Shown piece by piece: positions 1 to 5,050 of a stretch of 5,110 nucleotides of DNA. Both the position numbers and the translations under genes were made by a program. Source of the stretch: DATBDM01 sp036269915 (GTDB lineage Bacteria; Actinomycetota; Thermoleophilia; Solirubrobacterales; Solirubrobacteraceae). The first letter of the stretch is position 1. The number at the start of each line of letters is the position of its first letter. Below the pieces are notes generated by a model. The model was not told the DNA's origin. It saw only the letters and a list, made by a program, of their open reading frames with translations, and did not search any database. The stretch is from the NCBI GenBank assembly GCA_036269915.1, contig DATBDM010000323.1, positions 1 through 5,110 of the forward strand, read 5' to 3'.

Positions 1-15
1 GTACGAACCGTGGAG

Positions 16-777
16 TCAGGCGATGCCCGTCGCGGTCCAGGCGCGGGCGATGATCGTGAACGGACCGTCGCCGAGCTGCTCGTGGCAGGCCTCGCGCACG
101 CGGTCGCGCGTCGACGGGTCCAGGCGGCCGGCGAACGCGCCCGCCGGGCCGACGCCGTAGGTGTACGGCTCCCACCAGTCCTCGAAGCTCGCGTGCTCGA
201 CCTCGACGGGCAGCGCGACCTCGCGCACGTCGGAGATCCCCGCGTCGTCGAAGAGCCTCGGGAGCTGGCCCTCGCCCGAGCCCTTCGAGCCCGCCTCGTC
301 GCGCGCCCCCGGCATGATCGTGTGGACGCCCGACCAGAACGCGGTCAGCGGCGAGCAGTCGCCCGCGAGGTCCCAGCCGCACGCGGCGACGACGCCGCCC
401 TCGAGCGTCACGCGCGCCATCTCCCGCAGCCCCGCGACCGGATCGGACATGAACGGCACGACGAGCTGCGCGAGCGCGGCGTCGAAGCTACCGTCCTCGA
501 ACGGCAGCCGCTCGGCCGGCGCGCGCTCGACGCCCACACCCGGGAAGCGCTCCTGCATGGCGTCGACGAACGAGGCCGACGGATCGACGGCGCAGACCGC
601 CGCCGGCCCGAGCCGCTCGACGAGCTCCGCGGTCAGCGCGCCGGGCCCGCAGCCGACGTCCAGCGCGGTCTGCCCGGCCTCGACGCCCGCGAGGTCGGCG
701 AGCTGGGGTGAAAGCTGCCGCGAGTAGCGACCCATGAAGCGGTCGTACGCCGTGGCGCTGACGTCGAAGGCGGACAT
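16..777 (-). CDS. Class I SAM-dependent methyltransferase
   Basis: This 253-aa protein is a cytosolic methyltransferase of the UbiE/Methyltransf_11 type. What is visible: motif I, a glycine-rich SAM-binding loop DVGCGPG at residues 40-46; an acidic residue ending the second strand (D65 in AVDPS), which in this fold contacts the SAM ribose; a motif-II-like segment GSFDAALAQ; and the LEGGVV turn further on. The N-terminal YDRFMGRYS is common in uncharacterised actinobacterial members of the family. Length is normal and the gene is intact, from ATG at 777 to TGA at 16-18. The substrate cannot be read from sequence; small-molecule, quinone-like or metalloid substrates are all possible. It begins 9 nt after the stop of the ferric-reductase-like gene on the same strand, so it is probably the last gene of that operon, although no Shine-Dalgarno is visible. 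Its link to the redox genes is inferred from position only. Confidence 0.9.
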   Translation of the reverse strand: MSAFDVSATAYDRFMGRYSRQLSPQLADLAGVEAGQTALDVGCGPGALTAELVERLGPAAVCAVDPSASFVDAMQERFPGVGVERAPAERLPFEDGSFDAALAQLVVPFMSDPVAGLREMARVTLEGGVVAACGWDLAGDCSPLTAFWSGVHTIMPGARDEAGSKGSGEGQLPRLFDDAGISDVREVALPVEVEHASFEDWWEPYTYGVGPAGAFAGRLDPSTRDRVREACHEQLGDGPFTIIARAWTATGIA

Positions 778-786
778 GGCGCGACT

Positions 787-1431
787 CTACGCATGTCGCC
801 GCTCCGGGTCACCGTGCAGCCAGAGGGGAGCGGGCGCCGGGCTGACCGCCGGCGCGGGCGCCGGCAGCTGCGGCCGCTCCACCCGTCGGCCGCCGGCGCT
901 CATCGCGATGCGCTGGCCGAGCAGCGCGATCACCAGCGCGAGCGAGAGCGCCAGCGGGACCTGCAGCCAGAGGCTGCCCGCGTCGCTCCCGGCGCCGATC
1001 ACGTGCACGGCGGCCATCGCCCACGCGACCGGGATCAGCCGATGCGCCGTCCGCCAGCGGCGCGCGCCGAGCCGGCGGCGGGCGTAGTAGGTCAGCGACA
1101 GCGCCGCCGCGAGGTAGGCGGCGAGGACGCCGACGCCGGTCCACACCGGCCGGTAGCCCGACGCGAACGGCACGAGCACACCGCTCAACCCCGGGCGCAG
1201 GTAGGAGTCGCCGAGCAGCAGCGCGCCGTGCGCAGCCGTGGTGCCGAGCGCCAGCAGCGCGACCCGCTCGTGCGAGCGCCGCAGCGCCCCGCGCACGCGC
1301 ACGGGCGCCAATCCCGTCGCCATCACGAGCCCCATGACGACGACGAGGCTCAGCAGCAGCCATGCGACGACTCCGGCCGAGCGGCTGGCCAGCCACCAGG
1401 CGTGGCCGAGGACGTCGCGCTGGTCGCTCAC
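787..1431 (-). CDS. Ferric-reductase-like transmembrane heme protein
   Basis: This 214-aa integral membrane protein resembles the ferric reductase-like transmembrane domain family (the group that includes MsrQ/YedZ and the membrane part of NOX/FRE enzymes). Hydrophobic segments lie near residues 17-38, 56-74, 98-116, 131-148 and 153-173. Four histidines form two pairs, H54/H68 (13 residues between) and H130/H143 (12 between), the spacing of the bis-heme ligands in gp91phox. There is no FAD- or NAD(P)H-binding domain, so it must take electrons from a separate partner. The C-terminus (about 187-202) is a Pro-Ala repeat followed by a short charged tail. The start is GTG at 1431: it overlaps the apbE stop as GTGA, and residue 1 directly precedes the first membrane helix. 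A longer reading in this frame from 1791 is Arg/Ala-rich shadow of apbE. Translation is probably coupled to apbE. Confidence 0.85.
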   Translation of the reverse strand: MSDQRDVLGHAWWLASRSAGVVAWLLLSLVVVMGLVMATGLAPVRVRGALRRSHERVALLALGTTAAHGALLLGDSYLRPGLSGVLVPFASGYRPVWTGVGVLAAYLAAALSLTYYARRRLGARRWRTAHRLIPVAWAMAAVHVIGAGSDAGSLWLQVPLALSLALVIALLGQRIAMSAGGRRVERPQLPAPAPAVSPAPAPLWLHGDPERRHA

Positions 1432-2384
1432 GCCGCCACCGGACGCGGCAGCCGCACGACGGGAGCGGGGGCGATCACCTCGACGCGGCCGTCGTCGTGC
1501 TGCAGCACTCCGCCGAGGCGCCGCAGTCGCCGTCGCGCCGCGGCTGGACCCGAGAGCAGCGCGGTCTTGGCCAGGACCTCGGCCTCGAGCGCGCCGACGC
1601 CGACCGCGGTGACGGCGAGCAGCCCGGTCCAGGCCGGCTCGCCGGTCGCGGGGTCGAGCAGGTGGTGCGCCCAGCTGCCGTCGTCGCGCCGCCACAGCCG
1701 CGTGTGGACGCCCGAGGTCGCGATCCCGCCCGCGCGCACGCGCAGCCGGTGCACGGCGCCGCCGCGTACGCCGGCGACGTCGATGTCCCACGGCCCGAGG
1801 CCCTCGCCCGGGCCGACGACGAGGTCGCCGCCGCAGCCGATCGCGAAGCGGACGCCGGCCGGCAGGGCGGCGCCGGCCAGGTCGGCCGCGAGACCCTTGG
1901 CGAGCCCGCCCGAGTCGAGCCGCACGCCGGGCGGGCGGACGACGCGGCGCGACGCGTCGACGTGCACGGAGGCCCAGTCGCGCGACGGATCCGGGCGCGC
2001 GGGTCGCCGCGCGGGCGCGGCGGCCAGCGCCGCGTCGAGATCCGCGCCGTCCCAGCCGTCACGCGAGTGGTCGTAGCCGAGCGCCTCGAGCGCGCCGAGC
2101 CTGGTGGCGTCCACCAGCCCGCCGGAGACGTCGCCGGCCCAGCCGGCGGCCCGGGCGAGCGCGGCGAGCAGGGGAGAGGCGGGCACCACGGCGCGCGGAT
2201 CGCGGTTGAGCGCCGACAGCTCGCTCGCCGCGTCGAAGCGCGTCAGCGTGCGGTCGGCGAGCTCGAGCTGCCCGCGGACCGCGGAGGCCAGGGCGTCGAG
2301 CTCGTCCTGTGTGTACGCGCAGGACTCGAGCCGCACGGAGCACTCGCAGCCCATCGAGCGGAAGGCCAGCAGCGCCCGGCGCAC
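1428..2384 (-). CDS. apbE: FAD:protein FMN transferase (ApbE family)
   Basis: ApbE enzymes use FAD and Mg2+ to attach FMN by a phosphoester bond to Ser/Thr of partner proteins, typically parts of NQR/RNF complexes or FMN_bind-domain proteins. Family hallmarks in the 318-aa product, in order: FRSMGC near 8-13; LTRFDAASELSALN at 47-60; the flavin-site motif LDSGGLAKG at 156-164; GCGGDL at 183-188; TSGVHTRLW at 223-231 followed by HHLLDPATGEPA at 240-251; and the C-terminal LEAEVLAKTALLSG at 266-279. In that last motif the usual Asp is Glu269 and the usual Ser-Thr is Ala-Lys (272-273). No signal peptide or lipobox is visible, so the protein looks cytosolic as annotated. The GTG start at 2384 lies 1 nt after the upstream stop, suggesting coupling; ATG at 2354 (Met11) is the alternative but would cut into the conserved N-terminus. 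No good Shine-Dalgarno is seen for either. Confidence 0.92.
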   Translation of the reverse strand: MRRALLAFRSMGCECSVRLESCAYTQDELDALASAVRGQLELADRTLTRFDAASELSALNRDPRAVVPASPLLAALARAAGWAGDVSGGLVDATRLGALEALGYDHSRDGWDGADLDAALAAAPARRPARPDPSRDWASVHVDASRRVVRPPGVRLDSGGLAKGLAADLAGAALPAGVRFAIGCGGDLVVGPGEGLGPWDIDVAGVRGGAVHRLRVRAGGIATSGVHTRLWRRDDGSWAHHLLDPATGEPAWTGLLAVTAVGVGALEAEVLAKTALLSGPAAARRRLRRLGGVLQHDDGRVEVIAPAPVVRLPRPVAA

Positions 2385-2385
2385 G

Positions 2386-2637
2386 TCAGGAGGCGTGGGT
2401 CGTGGGCGGGGCGATCTGCTGCTGCGGGTCCGCCGGCTGCTGCTGGTAGGGGTCGAAGCCGTAGGACGGCTCGGGCGCCGGAGTCGCCACGGCCTTGGGC
2501 GCGGCGCCGCGGGCGAGCGCCGGATCGGCGCCGGCGTGCACCCGCCCGGCGAGGAACAGGAGGATCACCACGAAGAGCACCGCGGTCACGGCCAGCAGCC
2601 GCTTCCAGCTCGGCTCCCACCATGGTTGCGTGCTCAT
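2386..2637 (-). CDS. Small single-pass membrane protein with Pro/Gln-rich tail, unknown function
   Basis: I do not recognise this 83-aa protein. It has a Trp-rich N-terminus (MSTQPWWEPSWKR), one strongly hydrophobic helix at about residues 14-31 (LLAVTAVLFVVILLFLAG), then an Ala/Pro/Gln-rich low-complexity tail with a DPYQQQPADPQQQ stretch ending in THAS. The positive residues (K12, R13) before the helix predict a cytosolic N-terminus and an extracytosolic tail. It is first in the operon, 1 nt before apbE, which argues that it is real and works with that module, perhaps as an anchor or assembly partner; that is inference. It has no FMN_bind domain and no convincing flavinylation motif. The ATG at 2637 was chosen because it directly precedes a compact, membrane-protein-like sequence; the same frame read from 2964 is a shadow of the divergent regulator gene. 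No strong Shine-Dalgarno is seen, so a short-leader or leaderless transcript is possible. Confidence 0.72.
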   Translation of the reverse strand: MSTQPWWEPSWKRLLAVTAVLFVVILLFLAGRVHAGADPALARGAAPKAVATPAPEPSYGFDPYQQQPADPQQQIAPPTTHAS

Positions 2638-2669
2638 GGCGACCGAGGATGCCCGGCGCGTTTGTGGCC

Positions 2670-2700
2670 ACGCTAAGAGCGGGTTGCACCCACCAGTCAC
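2670..2700 (-). promoter_or_regulatory. Candidate promoter of the redox operon
   Basis: On the minus strand, GTGACT (2700-2695; 4 of 6 matches to TTGACA) is followed after 19 bp by TAGCGT (2675-2670), which fits the TAnnnT -10 pattern of actinobacterial housekeeping promoters. Transcription would start near 2663 and give a leader of about 25 nt before the ATG at 2637. The spacer is 1-2 bp longer than ideal and the -35 is weak, so this is only a candidate. Confidence 0.25.
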
Positions 2701-2705
2701 ACTTT

Positions 2706-2712
2706 GAAGGAG
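2706..2712 (+). promoter_or_regulatory. Shine-Dalgarno of the response regulator gene
   Basis: GAAGGAG lies 4 nt before the GTG at 2717. It is the best ribosome-binding site in the window and fixes the start of the response regulator at a GTG codon. The spacing is slightly short but workable. Confidence 0.75.
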
Positions 2713-2716
2713 TCCC

Positions 2717-3403
2717 GTGAGCGCTCCCCCTGAACCCCTCGTGCTCGTCGTCGACGACGAGGCGTCCGTGCGCCACTCGCTCGAGCGGGCGCTCTCGCTG
2801 GAGGGCTTCGCGGTCGGGACGGCGGCGGGCGGGCGCGAGGCGCTGGCCGCGATCGCGCAGCGGCCGCCGGCGGTGATCGTGCTCGACGTGGCGATGCCCG
2901 ACCTCGACGGCGTCGCGGTCGTGCGGCGGCTGCGCGCGGACGGCATCGACGTCCCCGTGTGCATCCTCTCCGCGCGCGACGAGGTCGAGGACCGCGTCGC
3001 CGGGCTGCAGGCCGGCGCCGACGACTACCTCGTCAAGCCGTTCGCCCTGCCCGAGCTGACCGCGCGGCTGCACGCCCTGCTGCGCCGCCGCGGCTCCGAC
3101 GGCGCCGCCCCGCGCGTGGTCGGCGACGTCGTCGTCGACGCCCGCCGCCACGTCGCCACCCGCAACGGGCGCGATCTCGAGCTGACCCGGCGCGAGTTCG
3201 AGGTGCTCGAGGCGTTCGCGCGCCATCCCGGCCAGGTGCTCTCGCGCGACCAGCTGCTCGGCCACGTCTGGGGCTACACGCCCGAGGTCGACACGAACGT
3301 CGTCGACGTGTTCGTGGGCTACGTCCGCCGCAAGCTCGAGGCCGAGAGCGAGCCGCGCGTCGTGCACACCGTCCGCGGCGTGGGGTGGGTGCTGCGACCG
3401 TGA
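2717..3403 (+). CDS. OmpR/PhoB-family response regulator
   Basis: This 228-aa transcription factor has a receiver domain (about 7-124) and a winged-helix DNA-binding domain (about 133-228). Receiver residues are all present: acidic pair D13-D14, phosphoacceptor D57 in LDVAMPDLDG, the switch Ser85 where Thr is also common, and K107 in VKPF. The segment LSARDEVEDRVAGLQAGADDY strongly recalls mycobacterial PrrA, with MprA/TrcR-type regulators a little further off. The C-terminal half shows the family's LTRREFEVLEAFARHPGQV, the recognition-helix region with VDVFVGYVRRKLE, and the terminal VHTVRGVGWVLRP wing. Length is typical. It starts at GTG 2717 after a good Shine-Dalgarno, and its TGA overlaps the kinase start as GTGA, so the two are co-translated partners. 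Its divergent position makes the redox operon its most likely target, which is inference. Confidence 0.95.
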   Translation: MSAPPEPLVLVVDDEASVRHSLERALSLEGFAVGTAAGGREALAAIAQRPPAVIVLDVAMPDLDGVAVVRRLRADGIDVPVCILSARDEVEDRVAGLQAGADDYLVKPFALPELTARLHALLRRRGSDGAAPRVVGDVVVDARRHVATRNGRDLELTRREFEVLEAFARHPGQVLSRDQLLGHVWGYTPEVDTNVVDVFVGYVRRKLEAESEPRVVHTVRGVGWVLRP

Positions 3404-4812
3404 GGGCGCCGCGCAGCCTGCGGGCCCGCGTGACGCTCGCCGCGCTGGCGGCCGTGGCGCTGATCGGGCTGCTCGCGGCTGTGGTGCTGATCGCCGAGAT
3501 CCAGCGGCAGGGGCGGGCGTCCGTCGACCGCGACCTCCAGCAGCGTGCCCAGCAGCTCTCCGCGGACCCCGACGGCGACGGCGTCCCGGGCGGGCCGGGC
3601 GGCCGCTTCCGTGGCGGCCCGGAGCCGCTGCTGGCCGGCTCGGGCACCTTCGTCCAGGTCGCCTATGGCGACAGGACCGTCGAGCGTCGCGGCGACGTCC
3701 CCAGCGCGCCGCCGCTGGTGCCGCAGGACGGCGGGCTGAAGACGATCGACATCGCCGGGACGCAGTGGCGGTCGCTCACGCTGACGGGCCAGGCCGGCCT
3801 GCTGCGCGTGCAACTGCTGCAGAGCCTCGCGTCGGTGCAGGAGCGCGTGGCGTCGACGCGCTCGACCGTCTTCTGGCTCGACCTCGCGGCACTCGCGCTG
3901 ACCGGTCTCGCCGCGTGGCTGTTCACGACGCTCGCGCTGCGGCCGCTCGGGCGGCTGCAGGCCGGCGCCGCGCGGGTGACCGGCGCGCAGGACCTCGCGA
4001 CGCCGCTGCCCGACGAGGGTCCCGAGGAGGTGCACGCGCTCGCCTCGGCGCTCAACGCGATGCTCGGGCGCCTGCAGTCGTCGACCGCCGCGATGGATCG
4101 CGCGCTGCAGTCGACCCGCCGCTTCGCGGCCGACGCCGGCCACGAGCTGCGAACCCCGCTGACCGGCCTGCGCGCGAACCTCGACGCGCTCGAGCGCAAC
4201 CCGGATCTGCCCACCGACCAGCGCCAGGCGCTCGTACGCGACACGATCGCCGAGCAGGAGCGGATCCTGCACCTGCTCGAGGGGCTGCAGGCCCTGACGC
4301 GCGGCGACGCCGCCGACCAGTTCCCGCGCGAGGAGGTCGAGCTCGACGAGGTGCTCGACGCCGCGGTCTACGGCGCGCGCCGGCGCCATCCCGGCGTCGA
4401 CTACGAGCTCGACGTGCGCGCGGAGGGCGCGGCGCTCGAAGGGTGGGGAGGAGGCCTGCGGCTGCTCGCCGACAACCTGCTCGACAACGCGGCGCTGCAC
4501 GGTGGTCCGCACGTGCGGGTGACACTTGGCCGCGGACCGGGCTCGCTCGTCCTGCGCGTGGAGGACGACGGACCGGGGATCGTCCCGTCCGAGCGCGAGC
4601 GGCTGCTCGAGCCGTTCGCGCGGGGCGTCGGCGCAAGCGCTCCCGGCACGGGTCTGGGGCTGGCGATCGTCGCCCAGCAGGTCGCACTGCATGGCGGCGA
4701 GCTGCAGCTCGGCGAGGCATCGCTCGGCGGACTGGCCGTCGAGATCCGGCTCCCGGCGCCGGATCAGCGTCCTACTGAAGCTGTGAGCGTTCCGTCGGCC
4801 AGCAGCGGCTGA
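3400..4812 (+). CDS. Membrane sensor histidine kinase (HAMP, HisKA, HATPase_c)
   Basis: This 470-aa kinase is the partner of the response regulator just upstream. Order of parts: transmembrane helix about 11-32; extracytosolic sensor region about 33-155; second helix about 157-179; HAMP linker about 180-232 beginning LRPLGRL; DHp helix with phospho-acceptor H248 in the H-box AGHELRTPL; and ATPase domain with N-box DNLLDNA (358-364), G1 box DDGPGI (389-394), F-box region LLEPFARG (402-409) and G2 box GTGLGL (416-421). All catalytic motifs are intact. The sensor region is not a recognised domain and holds an Asp/Gly/Pro-rich stretch at 56-74. The start is GTG 3400, overlapping the regulator stop by 4 nt; the longer upstream reading is a shadow. 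The last dozen or so residues run past the kinase fold and overlap an opposing gene. Confidence 0.94.
   Translation: MRAPRSLRARVTLAALAAVALIGLLAAVVLIAEIQRQGRASVDRDLQQRAQQLSADPDGDGVPGGPGGRFRGGPEPLLAGSGTFVQVAYGDRTVERRGDVPSAPPLVPQDGGLKTIDIAGTQWRSLTLTGQAGLLRVQLLQSLASVQERVASTRSTVFWLDLAALALTGLAAWLFTTLALRPLGRLQAGAARVTGAQDLATPLPDEGPEEVHALASALNAMLGRLQSSTAAMDRALQSTRRFAADAGHELRTPLTGLRANLDALERNPDLPTDQRQALVRDTIAEQERILHLLEGLQALTRGDAADQFPREEVELDEVLDAAVYGARRRHPGVDYELDVRAEGAALEGWGGGLRLLADNLLDNAALHGGPHVRVTLGRGPGSLVLRVEDDGPGIVPSERERLLEPFARGVGASAPGTGLGLAIVAQQVALHGGELQLGEASLGGLAVEIRLPAPDQRPTEAVSVPSASSG
4743..4765 (-). terminator. Candidate U-less hairpin terminator
   Basis: GATCCGGC (4743-4750) and GCCGGATC (4758-4765) form a perfect 8-bp inverted repeat around a 7-nt loop. 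On the minus strand it starts 6 nt beyond the TAG stop of the 86-aa gene (4772-4774), the place expected for a terminator. No T-tract follows, so it would have to work like the U-less hairpins proposed for actinobacteria. It also lies inside the 3' end of the kinase coding sequence, and in such GC-rich DNA an 8-bp stem could be chance. Confidence 0.35.
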
Positions 4813-5032
4813 GCATGTCCGCGAGCGCGTAGAACTCCTCGGAGCCCTCCCACTCTTCGTCGGGCACGCGGCCGGGGCGGATCGGGCGCAGCTCGGAGAG
4901 CCTCAGCGGCTCGCACTGCTCGGTGAAATGCTCGAGCAGGTCGATCCAGTCACGCTGCGTGGCAGCGTTGATCCGGTCGAGATGGTCGTCCAGAGCGTCC
5001 ACGGCTTCCCATCTAAGCAATTCGGCAAACAT
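4772..5032 (-). CDS. Small acidic protein of unknown function
   Basis: I do not recognise this 86-aa protein. Its composition is that of a real soluble, mostly helical protein: rich in Glu, Asp, Leu and Trp, with segments such as DALDDHLDRINAATQRDW and EEWEGSEEFYALADML, unlike the Arg/Ala/Pro-rich shadows elsewhere. There are two cysteines, no signal peptide and no membrane helix. ATG at 5032 is the first start in the frame; no clear Shine-Dalgarno precedes it, and GTG at residue 11 is an alternative. Codons near the 5' end (TTT, GAA, TTG, CTT, AGA, GAA, GCT) are far more A/T-ending than in neighbouring genes. It lies 15 nt after the stop of a gene entering from the right edge, so the two may be co-transcribed. 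Its 3' end overlaps the kinase tail by 41 nt, tail to tail. Possible roles such as an immunity or antitoxin-like protein are guesses from size only. Confidence 0.65.
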   Translation of the reverse strand: MFAELLRWEAVDALDDHLDRINAATQRDWIDLLEHFTEQCEPLRLSELRPIRPGRVPDEEWEGSEEFYALADMLSRCWPTERSQLQ

Positions 5033-5033
5033 C

Positions 5034-5050
5034 GAGTCAATCTTGAGTCA
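5034..5050. repeat. Short direct repeat GAGTCA, 11-bp period
   Basis: GAGTCA occurs at 5034-5039 and 5045-5050, one helical turn apart; over the full 11-bp units 8 positions agree. The pair lies in the 15-nt gap before the 86-aa gene and runs into the stop codon of the preceding gene, within the most A/T-rich patch of the right end. The 11-bp spacing resembles PhoB-type tandem sites, but the position, almost touching the start codon, may mean nothing more than chance. Confidence 0.3.

Larger units (their letters stand above)
2638..2716. promoter_or_regulatory. Divergent intergenic control region
   Basis: These 79 bp separate the redox operon (leftward) from the two-component operon (rightward) and must carry both promoters unless transcription enters from further away. 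It is somewhat less GC-rich than its surroundings. Visible elements are an 8-bp perfect palindrome GTGGCCAC at 2664-2671, a short GGGT-TGC-ACCC inverted repeat at 2681-2691, and the word AGTCACACT at 2695-2703. OmpR/PhoB-family regulators commonly bind close to their own promoter, so the adjacent response regulator is the expected binder. No clear tandem 11-bp repeat of the PhoB type can be seen here. Confidence 0.6.

Noticed and set aside
10..711. Long plus-strand open frame opposite the methyltransferase
   Set aside because: The product is Arg/Ala/Asp-rich with no domain, while the opposite strand has clear SAM-binding motifs. It is a GC-rich antisense shadow.
831..865. Repeated CGGGCGCCGG and a near-palindrome in the reductase gene
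   Set aside because: They encode the Pro-Ala repeat at the C-terminus of the protein. The symmetry follows from GC-rich Pro/Ala codons and does not need a regulatory explanation.
1432..1791. N-terminal extension of the ferric-reductase-like protein
   Set aside because: The 120 extra residues are almost all Arg/Ala/Gly and overlap apbE in another frame. The GTG at 1431 gives a compact membrane protein coupled to the apbE stop.
2470..2500. KAVAT in the 83-aa protein as a flavinylation site
   Set aside because: It lacks the [S/T]-G-A-[S/T] core and any FMN_bind fold around it, so there is no real support for it as an ApbE target.
2661..2689. Plus-strand promoter for the response regulator (TTGTGG or TTGCAC as -35)
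   Set aside because: No acceptable -10 hexamer lies at the required distance from either element, so no rightward promoter could be placed.
1362..2720. 452-aa plus-strand open frame across apbE and the spacer
   Set aside because: Low-complexity Arg/Gly/Ala composition and no motif; it lies opposite ApbE, whose family motifs are plain. Shadow.
2959..3399. N-terminal extension of the histidine kinase
   Set aside because: It is an out-of-frame reading of the response regulator. The GTG at 3400, overlapping its stop, directly precedes the first membrane helix.
3319..4692. 457-aa minus-strand open frame opposite the histidine kinase
   Set aside because: Composition is Arg/Ala/Gln/His-rich, typical of antisense reading of high-GC genes. 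The kinase on the other strand carries all catalytic motifs.
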